Assembly (NCBI GenBank): GCA_947447665.1
Contig: CANFJX010000001.1
Span: 399,911 to 463,910, forward strand
Reading direction: 5' to 3'
Length of the DNA: 64,000 nt
Source: Bacteriovoracaceae bacterium
Lineage (GTDB): Bacteria; Bdellovibrionota; UBA1018
The stretch's first letter is position 1. Every line of letters begins with the position of its first letter. A model generated the notes under the pieces. It was not told the DNA's origin, made no database searches, and worked only from the letters and a program-made list of their open reading frames with translations. A program made the translations under genes and the position numbers. Shown one piece after another: positions 37,059-44,147 of the stretch.

Positions 37059-38699
37059 TCAAGATACTTTCTTCTCCGACTCTTCCTCTTGAGCTTGCGA
37101 TTCCGAAGACGTCATCCTCTCTCCTGATGTGCTCGGCGCATCCAATAGGCCTTCGGCAACTTTTACGACTTGCGCTAATTTGGCGACTTTTTCACGAAGT
37201 CTTCCGGAGACCTCTTTTTCTTTCGCGTACTGATTTTGAACCAAGTCCATATTAAATTCCATGAGATCGAGATTCCTTTTTAATTCGATCAGTTTTGCTT
37301 CGCGAGAACTCAGCATGGCTTCGGAGTCGCGTCGAGTGATCTCGAGCCTATTTTCTAGTTCCTTTTCACGAACTCTGATTTTGCGGATATCCATACGGAC
37401 TCGTTCTTTTAGTTGACTGAGCTCATCCGAAAATTTATGCGCCTGGGCTTCAAATACTTTAATTTGGTCCGCCTTAGTCCTGAGTTGAAATCTGAGATCT
37501 TGAGATTCTCCCTCGAATTTCGCTAACAGATCTAATTGTTTGGCTGCCTCTCCATCAATCTTCACTTTTTGCTCTTGGCAGGTATGGACAAGTTCCGCGT
37601 TTTTTGCTCTCTCCTCACGGAATTGCTTTTCTGTAGCTAAGATCTGATCCCTTGCTTCCTTAAGTTGTGAGGATAAAACCGCCACGTCCTGCTCTCTGAG
37701 AAGAAGATATTTTTTGATCGTTTCTACATCCGGACTTTGGGCAGCTCCTCCAGGAACTACTGCATCTCCAAGCGGCTGATAGACCCATGGCTGAACTTTG
37801 CTCTGGTAGAGGTAAGGCATCTCCTCTTCTGCTTGAGAATCCTCTAAAACAGGCAAGGACTCAGGGATAGCAAGCTCAGGGATGGCAGACTCAGAAATAC
37901 CGGGCTGAGCGGCTGGAGACTCAGGACTCACACTCATTTCAATGCCTTCAGAGGGTTCTTTTAGATCCATCATTAAGCTAACTTCGAAGGCCCCTTCCGC
38001 TTCGGGTGGAGGGATGTCCTCTGGAGCTTTGACCAACTCGGCTGATGGGACGACGCTCGTCTGAGAGCTCTCATAAGATCCTAAATCACTGTGAACCTCG
38101 AGATTGAATTCAGATAAAATTTTTAGCGACGTTTCAGGGTGAGATTCGTCTCCCGCATCGACTAGTTTCACCTGAGCTTCAGGTTCTTCAGGCAATTCGG
38201 GCTCTTTGAGATCTAAGGACCCCTTCATTCCGGGGGCAACAGGGGGGTGGCCGACTTCTGGAAGAACTGAGAAAGAGCGACCCAAGACCGCCTCGATAGC
38301 TCCGAGCAGGTTCTTCTCATTCAATGAATCATAGATATAGGCATTTGCACCGTCGGAGGACTTCTGGTGCTGGGCGCACTGCTGCTCCGTCCATTCCGTA
38401 GTGGTAAGAATTAAGGGTAGATCCGATTGGCCTGGATCAGACTTGATTTGAGAGATAAGTCGAAGCGCAGCTCCCTTCGGCTCCGACGGGAGCCCTTCTC
38501 GGCGAATCACAGCGAGATCGACACTCTGGCCGTGAATTTGAAGGAGTTGCCAAGCCTCTTCAGCTTGAGCAGGAAAGAGCAGGGAAATCCCCCGACTCTT
38601 AAAATCCAACGCAATCGGATGCTCAGCGTTAACTCCAGGGTGCAGCAAGAGAATCTTCATCACTGTACTAATCGGGCGAATGGGGGCAAAAGTTGACAT
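37059..38699 (-). CDS. Pseudo-receiver/coiled-coil protein, FrzS/AglZ-like architecture
   Basis: A 546-residue protein. Residues 14-140 have the length and strand order of a response-regulator receiver domain, but the phosphoacceptor position after strand 3 is Arg66 (VDLAVIRREG) and the acidic pair after strand 1 is missing (LLLHPGVN), so it cannot be phosphorylated in the usual way. A Pro/Glu/Ser-rich linker (about 150-325) leads to a long coiled coil (about 330-515: REKELENRLEITRRDSEAML and so on). Myxococcus FrzS and AglZ have this layout and act in polarity and gliding. The start could be 38699 or, with the first domain strand, 38660 (MKILLLHPG). It heads the phosphoesterase-kdsB-pyrG run. 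Confidence 0.72.
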   Translation of the reverse strand: MSTFAPIRPISTVMKILLLHPGVNAEHPIALDFKSRGISLLFPAQAEEAWQLLQIHGQSVDLAVIRREGLPSEPKGAALRLISQIKSDPGQSDLPLILTTTEWTEQQCAQHQKSSDGANAYIYDSLNEKNLLGAIEAVLGRSFSVLPEVGHPPVAPGMKGSLDLKEPELPEEPEAQVKLVDAGDESHPETSLKILSEFNLEVHSDLGSYESSQTSVVPSAELVKAPEDIPPPEAEGAFEVSLMMDLKEPSEGIEMSVSPESPAAQPGISESAIPELAIPESLPVLEDSQAEEEMPYLYQSKVQPWVYQPLGDAVVPGGAAQSPDVETIKKYLLLREQDVAVLSSQLKEARDQILATEKQFREERAKNAELVHTCQEQKVKIDGEAAKQLDLLAKFEGESQDLRFQLRTKADQIKVFEAQAHKFSDELSQLKERVRMDIRKIRVREKELENRLEITRRDSEAMLSSREAKLIELKRNLDLMEFNMDLVQNQYAKEKEVSGRLREKVAKLAQVVKVAEGLLDAPSTSGERMTSSESQAQEEESEKKVS

Positions 38700-38729
38700 A
38701 GTTTCGGTAAAAAGCTAACGTTTTTATTA

Positions 38730-39578
38730 ATGAATCAGGCTCAATCCAAGACCCCCAATAGGATCACAGTCCTCGTATTCAAGGACCATCTCGCCGCACG
38801 GGCATTTCATGTTCCCATCCGATGGGTCTCTCAACTCGGCGCGCTGATCGGTCTTTTCCTCATTTTTTCAACTTTGATGTGCGTGTTTGCCGGCAGGTAC
38901 TACCGTATGGCATCGAAAACTCAAGCTGCTGAGACACAGGCTCCTCTGCTAGCCCCCGTCAATTCATTGTCGCTCAGTCAGCAAAAAGCCCAGAATCAGC
39001 CGGCTGAAGCTGGGTCAACTATGCCGGATCAACTAGAAACCCAGACCCCATCTCCAAACTCACCGAACGAAGCCAACCTAAACCCCGAAAGCCAGTCCCA
39101 GCCGCTCCAGGGAATTCTTTTCACTGGTCTGTCGACGGCAGGCACTCAGGCGACTCCTATTCCAGACCCATCCAGCCTTGCTTTTTCGATTCGAAATCCT
39201 CGATATTCCTGGCAAAATGGCACCCTTCAAGTTCGATTTGCATTACAATACACCCGCTCCGACCGGGGAAGTCAGCAAGGAAAAATAATCGTACTGGCCC
39301 GGGGGCCCTCCACACTTTTGTCCTTTCCCAGTGGAACGTTGAATCCAACTGGAATGACCACCCTGATTGATTATTCAAAAGGAGAGTTTTTTTCAGTCAG
39401 CCGCTTTCGAGAAGGCGTTGCTACATTTAGCTCTCTACCCTCAAAGAGTCTAGTCAAGGAGATTGAAATACTCATCTTGTCAAAATCAGGGGAGCTACTC
39501 CTTCACCAATCTTTTCCGTTAACAGAGCCTGCCCCTAGAACCCCTGAAGCAGAACCCTCAGATCAGGAAGATTCATGA
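38730..39578 (+). CDS. Single-pass inner-membrane protein upstream of bactofilin
   Basis: A 282-residue protein with a cytoplasmic N-terminus (30-odd residues, ITVLVFKDHLAARAFHVPIRW), one membrane helix (about 38-56: LGALIGLFLIFSTLMCVFAG), a Gln/Pro/Ser-rich linker and a beta-rich periplasmic domain (about 150-265: SIRNPRYSWQNGTLQVRFAL). The N-terminal stretch resembles that of M23 peptidases often encoded beside bactofilins, but no LytM catalytic domain is present. It ends with an ATGA overlap onto the bactofilin gene. It probably ties the bactofilin scaffold to the envelope. Divergent from the pseudo-receiver gene (30 bp). Confidence 0.75.
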   Translation: MNQAQSKTPNRITVLVFKDHLAARAFHVPIRWVSQLGALIGLFLIFSTLMCVFAGRYYRMASKTQAAETQAPLLAPVNSLSLSQQKAQNQPAEAGSTMPDQLETQTPSPNSPNEANLNPESQSQPLQGILFTGLSTAGTQATPIPDPSSLAFSIRNPRYSWQNGTLQVRFALQYTRSDRGSQQGKIIVLARGPSTLLSFPSGTLNPTGMTTLIDYSKGEFFSVSRFREGVATFSSLPSKSLVKEIEILILSKSGELLLHQSFPLTEPAPRTPEAEPSDQEDS

Positions 39579-39961
39579 ACTATCTACAAGAAACCCAGAT
39601 CAATATGGTCTCAGAGGGGACTCGGATCGAGGGCGAAATCACCTTTGATCATGTCTCCCGAATTCACGGGGTCCTCATTGGCAAAGTACGCTCCAATCGA
39701 GGAAGCACCCTCATCCTCAGCGAAACCGGTGTGATTGAGGGTAATGTCGAGGCAGACGTCCTCATGATTGATGGCTACGTCAAAGGGGACATTAAAACCA
39801 AGACCCAGGTGATAATTTCAAAAACAGGTCGGGTCATCGGAAGTATCGAAACCCCTTCTCTGATCCTTGAGTTTGGCGCCTACTTTGAGGGAGAGTGCAA
39901 AATGGATGGAGCTTCCCCAAAAAAATCTAAATCTAATCCAACAATTTCTTCTGAAGTCTAA
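39575..39961 (+). CDS. Bactofilin
   Basis: A 128-residue cytoskeletal protein that self-assembles into filaments. It has the DUF583 right-handed beta-helix repeats: TRIEGEITFDHVSRIHGVLIGKV, then GVIEGNVEADVLMIDGYVKGDIKT and GRVIGSIETPSLILEFGAYFEGE. The short N-terminal stretch before the repeats and the C-terminal Ser/Lys tail are typical. It overlaps the upstream membrane protein gene by 4 bp. Bactofilins shape cells or position cell-wall enzymes and polarity factors. Confidence 0.93.
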   Translation: MNYLQETQINMVSEGTRIEGEITFDHVSRIHGVLIGKVRSNRGSTLILSETGVIEGNVEADVLMIDGYVKGDIKTKTQVIISKTGRVIGSIETPSLILEFGAYFEGECKMDGASPKKSKSNPTISSEV

Positions 39962-40008
39962 AAAATTTTGCTACCAGACTCTTACCCGTACTGAAGGAGA
40001 GGTAGCTC

Positions 40009-40779
40009 GTGATTTTTACAATTCTAGGATGTGGGACCTCAACTGGTGTGCCGTTGATTCAGTGTCCTTGCGCAGTGTGTCAATCGAGCGATCCAAAAAA
40101 TAAGCGACTGAGGGCCTCGGTCTGGATTCAAGTCCAGGGGAGGAGCTTCCTCATAGACACGAGCACTGACTTGCGGGAGCAGGCCCTTCGTGAAGGAATT
40201 TCTCACGTCGATGCAGTTCTTTACACCCATCCACATGCGGATCACATTCACGGGATTGATGAACTCAGGAGTTTCAATTTTATTCAAAAACAAAGCATTC
40301 CAGTTTTTGGGAATCACTGGACTTGCCGAGAGCTCAAGGCAAAGTTCTCTTATATTTTTTCACCCGCCCCTCTCTCGGGAGGAGGAATTCCCCAACTCGA
40401 AATGCACGAATTCAGCTCAACCGTGGACCACCTGAACGTGGTCGGTATCCAGGTCACCCCGATTCCTGTGATCCACGGAAACAATGAGTGCATCGGATAT
40501 AGAATCGGCACGACTGCGTACATTACAGATTGCAGCAGTATTCCTGAGGGCTCCTTCGAAAAGCTCAAAGGAATCTCTCATCTCATCTTAGATTGCGTGC
40601 GAATCCAGGCCCATGATACCCATTTTAATCTAGAAAAGGCTCTGCGAACAGTAGAGCAAATACGACCTCAGAAAACCTACTTGACCCATTTAGGTCACGA
40701 TTTTGATTATTCTGAATACTCAAGAATTCTCCCCAAAGGTGTTTTTTTGGCGTATGACGGACTGAGAATTGAATCTTAA
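40009..40779 (+). CDS. PhnP-like metallo-beta-lactamase-fold hydrolase
   Basis: A 256-residue MBL-fold hydrolase. The metal motif HxHxDH is THPHADHIHG (His74, His76, Asp78, His79), followed by GIDELRSF; later GxxxITDCSSIP and LTHLGHDFDY complete the metal ligands. CPCAVCQS near the N-terminus (Cys19-Cys24) recalls the structural zinc site of PhnP, a phosphodiesterase. No phn genes are nearby. The GTG start is supported by AAGGAGAGG 8 bp upstream. It is 47 bp after the bactofilin gene and 17 bp before ald. The substrate is probably a cyclic phosphodiester, unproven. Confidence 0.88.
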   Translation: MIFTILGCGTSTGVPLIQCPCAVCQSSDPKNKRLRASVWIQVQGRSFLIDTSTDLREQALREGISHVDAVLYTHPHADHIHGIDELRSFNFIQKQSIPVFGNHWTCRELKAKFSYIFSPAPLSGGGIPQLEMHEFSSTVDHLNVVGIQVTPIPVIHGNNECIGYRIGTTAYITDCSSIPEGSFEKLKGISHLILDCVRIQAHDTHFNLEKALRTVEQIRPQKTYLTHLGHDFDYSEYSRILPKGVFLAYDGLRIES

Positions 40780-40796
40780 AAAGAGAGGGTAGAAGT

Positions 40797-41903
40797 ATGA
40801 TTATTGGCGTACCAAAAGAAATTAAGAATAAAGAAAACAGGGTCGGAATGGTCGTAGGAGGGGTCCGAGCACTCTCGCAAGCTGGCCATAAAGTCATCGT
40901 TCAGTCCAATGCGGGACAGGGCGTAGGCATCGCGGACGAGGATTATCGAAAAGCAGGCGCAACACTCGTGGGTTCTGCCAAAGAAGTCTACGACAAGGCC
41001 GACATGATCGTTAAAGTGAAGGAGCCCCTACCCGAGGAATACCTCCTTTTACGCGAGAACCAAATCCTCTATACTTACCTTCATCTGGCAGCCGATGAGC
41101 GACTGACTAAAGCCCTCATGGAAAGAAAAATTGTCGGAATCGCTTATGAAACGATTCAGCCAGCCGATGGCTCCCTCCCCTTGCTCGCACCCATGAGCGC
41201 TGTAGCCGGGAGAATGGCCACGCAGATTGGAGCCACCTACCTACAGCACGATCACGGAGGAAAGGGACTCCTTCTCGGGGGCGTAACCGGCGTGGATCGG
41301 GCTCGGGTAACGATTTTAGGCGGCGGAGTCGTGGGAATCAATGCAGCAAAAATGGCTGTCGGACTTGGCGCCAGCGTCACGATTTTAGACGTGAACATGA
41401 ATCGTTTGGACTACCTCTCTGATGTATTTGGAAACGAAATCACGACTCTTTACTCCAACAGCGAGCAGATTGAAAAGTCCGTGATTCAAGCTGACCTGGT
41501 CATCGGTGCGATCCTAGTTCCCGGCGCAAAAGCTCCAAAGCTAGTGACTCGTGATGTGATCTCAAAAATGCAACCCGGCGGCGTCGTAGTTGACGTAGCA
41601 GTTGACCAGGGCGGGTCGGTGGAAACCTGCCGTCCTACCAGTCACGAACATCCTACTTACACGGTCGATGGAGTTGTCCACTATGCCGTTCCAAATATGC
41701 CTGGAGCAGTTCCCCGGACCTCTACCTACGCTCTCACTAATGTCACTCAAAAATACGCATTGATGATCGCAAATCTGGGCTGGAAAGAAGCTGTCCAAAA
41801 AGACGACGCGCTCCGAAAGGGCGTTAACATTCTGAATGGCAAGGTTTCCTACAAACAGGTTGCTGAAGATCTTGGGCTCCCTTATGAGCCTGTCCGCTTC
41901 TAA
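40797..41903 (+). CDS. ald: Alanine dehydrogenase
   Basis: A 368-residue NAD-dependent enzyme interconverting L-alanine and pyruvate plus ammonia. Seen: [18 protein letters not shown] (substrate-binding Arg/Lys), [23 protein letters not shown], the NAD-binding [20 protein letters not shown], and [19 protein letters not shown]. The length is normal. It follows the PhnP-like gene by 17 bp. The final codons overlap an 8-bp hairpin, and a larger hairpin follows. Confidence 0.97.
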   Translation: MIIGVPKEIKNKENRVGMVVGGVRALSQAGHKVIVQSNAGQGVGIADEDYRKAGATLVGSAKEVYDKADMIVKVKEPLPEEYLLLRENQILYTYLHLAADERLTKALMERKIVGIAYETIQPADGSLPLLAPMSAVAGRMATQIGATYLQHDHGGKGLLLGGVTGVDRARVTILGGGVVGINAAKMAVGLGASVTILDVNMNRLDYLSDVFGNEITTLYSNSEQIEKSVIQADLVIGAILVPGAKAPKLVTRDVISKMQPGGVVVDVAVDQGGSVETCRPTSHEHPTYTVDGVVHYAVPNMPGAVPRTSTYALTNVTQKYALMIANLGWKEAVQKDDALRKGVNILNGKVSYKQVAEDLGLPYEPVRF

Positions 41904-41978
41904 CTAGAAGCGGAAACGCATTAGTTTTGATGATCATTGACCCGGGCGCCAACGCTCGAGTCGATGGTCATCAAAACT
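41894..41978. terminator. Two adjacent inverted repeats between convergent genes
   Basis: The first hairpin pairs 41894-41901 (CCGCTTCT) with 41906-41913 around a 4-base loop and covers the ald stop. The second pairs 41923-41948 with 41953-41978, a 26-bp stem with one mismatch and three G-U pairs (as + strand RNA) and a CCAA loop. Neither side ends in a run of U, so these are not classic intrinsic terminators; they may mark a two-way transcript end for ald and the fliL-like gene, or protect the 3' ends. The arms (AGTTTTGATGA / TCATCAAAACT) do not recur nearby as far as I saw. Confidence 0.6.
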
Positions 41979-41983
41979 CTCAC

Positions 41984-42568
41984 TTATTGAACGATAAATT
42001 GATTGAAAAAGGTATGAGAAACTGGGGGATCACGAGGTGGAGCACCGAGCTTCGTGAATACAATCTGATTCACTGCCTCCTGAATTTGAAATTGAAGAAC
42101 ATACCGACCTTGAATCGTGGCCAATTGTTCATAGCTTTTTTTGCCCAAAATAACGATGATTTGGTCCAAAATGTAGGGCTTGAGTGACTCAAGGAGATCC
42201 TTGTTCCGGTCGCCATGGGTTTCGAATGCTACCCCCAAATTGACATAGTGGAGCCTGCGCGCCTCTAGGTCGCCTCCCGCCACAGGAGAGCTAGCAATAT
42301 TTACGGTGATGGGATCGAGGGAAAAGAATACGACTTTCTTTTCTTCCTCTTTTAGCTTTTTCTCAGTCGACTCAAGCTTTAGTCGCTCTTCAGGCTCCCT
42401 GATTGCTGGCCGTTTAAAAATAAATTTCGAATAGATCAAAAATCCAAAAGTCACCGCTGTAGCCAGCGTACTCAAAACCAGAGGGATCAACACCAATAGA
42501 CGACCCAAGTCTCGCGACGGTTTTGGTACTTCTGCCGCTTTTTGTTCAGAGGAAGCTTCGGTAGACAC
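41984..42568 (-). CDS. FliL-like membrane protein
   Basis: A 194-residue single-pass inner-membrane protein. The helix is at about residues 22-50 (LLVLIPLVLSTLATAVTFGF), followed by a charged coiled region (PEERLKLESTEKKLKEEEKK) and a C-terminal periplasmic FliL domain: FSLDPITVNIA, LHYVNLGVAFETH, and LKPYILDQIIVILGKKSYEQL. FliL rings support flagellar stators. No flagellar gene is nearby, so this is either a stray fliL or a FliL-like stator helper for another motor. It follows a strong hairpin. Confidence 0.77.
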   Translation of the reverse strand: MSTEASSEQKAAEVPKPSRDLGRLLVLIPLVLSTLATAVTFGFLIYSKFIFKRPAIREPEERLKLESTEKKLKEEEKKVVFFSLDPITVNIASSPVAGGDLEARRLHYVNLGVAFETHGDRNKDLLESLKPYILDQIIVILGKKSYEQLATIQGRYVLQFQIQEAVNQIVFTKLGAPPRDPPVSHTFFNQFIVQ

Positions 42569-42627
42569 TTAATTTAGGATAAAGCAGCCCTCCGAAGATG
42601 TCTAGCCCTACCTACCGCCTTAGCACC

Positions 42628-44109
42628 TCAGAAATTTACACCCACCCTCAATGAAGTGGCAAAGATGGGATGAATTGGAGTAGCGGCCGCAAGATTAGAG
42701 AACGTATAAAAGCTCCCCGGAAAAAACAAACCCGTGTCGAGCGCGAAGGTAAAATACTCATCCCATTGAAAGGACAGACCTAAATCTGCCTCAAGTCCCA
42801 GGCTGGCACCCTGGTTGGTTGCCCCTTGAGTGAAGGATTGCTTAGAACGGGACCAATAATTATAGAAATAAGGAGAACTCCCATTGGCCGTATTCGGTGC
42901 GATCGCGTAAATCAGCGCAGGTCTGAAAGTCCATTTATCTGAGGGTTTGATTTGAGCTGAAAGAGAACCATAAGCCGCATTCACGATCGGGTTATCATAG
43001 GGGGACTTAAGTGAACTTGGGTTTGTTCCCGGATTATTGGCCGTCTGGGCCCCAGCAAAACCAGAGAGCTGATAATTAAACATGATCATCCCAATATGGT
43101 AGTTGGGATTGAAGTAAAATGCCTGTACTCCATTTGAGCTTGATGACGAGGATCCAGGCTGCCCAGATGCGTAACCCGCCTTCAGTAGGAGACCCAGAGA
43201 GTCATTTGGCTTCCAGTCCATCTCAGTAGCCACTCCAAATCCGCTGTAACTTCCTGTGGCGATCGGAATTTCTATTCCCAATGTAAATTGATTGAGCCGC
43301 TTTCGTGCAAAAATATCATAGATAAAATAATTCAATCCCATGGCAGCAGGACCGCCGATCCCCGGCGAATAAACTGCGCCGCCCGTATAGTCCTGATTAT
43401 CCCCGCCCACCCGCTTCAACAAATTGACGCCGGCTTCAAGCTCATCCTCTTGATTCTCATATTTTAGAATCACCGAGTAATCGCCCACTCCGCCGCCGCC
43501 AGCAATCGAATTGCCAGTCGTGTATAAAATATAACTTGGAGCCACGGTGAATGCTCCAAACTTGGCGATCCAACGGACAGCATCCCCAGTCGACATATAC
43601 CGATCCCAGAGATTATCCCCACTATTCCAGACCAGCCCCAAACCCCACTGCAGAGGGACCCGTCCAATCTGGAACGTACCCACATCAGAGACGAACTCAC
43701 CCCAAACCCTTTGAGCCGTAATCGCCGACCCGCGGGACTGATTGGAGTAAAACTGATTTTGACCACCGGAATAAGGAAGCGCGGCTCCATAGAGTCCAAA
43801 AATTGGATCCAAAACCCACCACTCTGACTTGATGGAGATGTTATCGTTAATAATAGCCTTAGGTCTCAGACGAAGGAAAAGACTCTGAAAGACTGCGTTC
43901 GAATTTCCACCATTAGGAACGAAGTAACCACCGGCAGTTGCCCTTGGATCCGACGTCCCACCTGAGTCAGTGCTGTAATTGTGAACATAATTGAACTCGG
44001 ACCAAAACTGCCCGTTCCAATCAATTTCAAGCGCAGCCACTTGCCTTGGATTGCTGCAAATTAAAAGTGTCCAACACAACACAAAGCTTTTTCTAAAGAA
44101 TTTCTTCAT
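42628..44109 (-). CDS. Outer-membrane beta-barrel protein, porin-like
   Basis: A 493-residue exported protein; the signal peptide is MKKFFRKSFVLCWTLLICSN with cleavage near VAA-LEI. Alternating hydrophobic/polar strands with many Gly, Tyr, Asn and Ser residues, short turns such as GGG and NNPGTNPSS, and the terminal residue Phe (SLRVGVNF) support an outer-membrane barrel of about 16-18 strands. WNGQFWSEFNYVHN at the start and LFLRLRPKAIINDNI resemble alginate-export/porin-like barrels. No gene symbol can be given. It is divergent from the PBP gene (38 bp). Confidence 0.8.
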   Translation of the reverse strand: MKKFFRKSFVLCWTLLICSNPRQVAALEIDWNGQFWSEFNYVHNYSTDSGGTSDPRATAGGYFVPNGGNSNAVFQSLFLRLRPKAIINDNISIKSEWWVLDPIFGLYGAALPYSGGQNQFYSNQSRGSAITAQRVWGEFVSDVGTFQIGRVPLQWGLGLVWNSGDNLWDRYMSTGDAVRWIAKFGAFTVAPSYILYTTGNSIAGGGGVGDYSVILKYENQEDELEAGVNLLKRVGGDNQDYTGGAVYSPGIGGPAAMGLNYFIYDIFARKRLNQFTLGIEIPIATGSYSGFGVATEMDWKPNDSLGLLLKAGYASGQPGSSSSSSNGVQAFYFNPNYHIGMIMFNYQLSGFAGAQTANNPGTNPSSLKSPYDNPIVNAAYGSLSAQIKPSDKWTFRPALIYAIAPNTANGSSPYFYNYWSRSKQSFTQGATNQGASLGLEADLGLSFQWDEYFTFALDTGLFFPGSFYTFSNLAAATPIHPIFATSLRVGVNF

Positions 44110-44147
44110 GAATCCCTCGTCTCCGTCTTATCTGGTGTTAGCTGTGC

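Noticed and set aside
41927..42187. Forward ORF of 86 codons starting inside the ald-fliL hairpin
   Set aside because: Antisense to the FliL-like gene, and its start lies within the inverted repeat.
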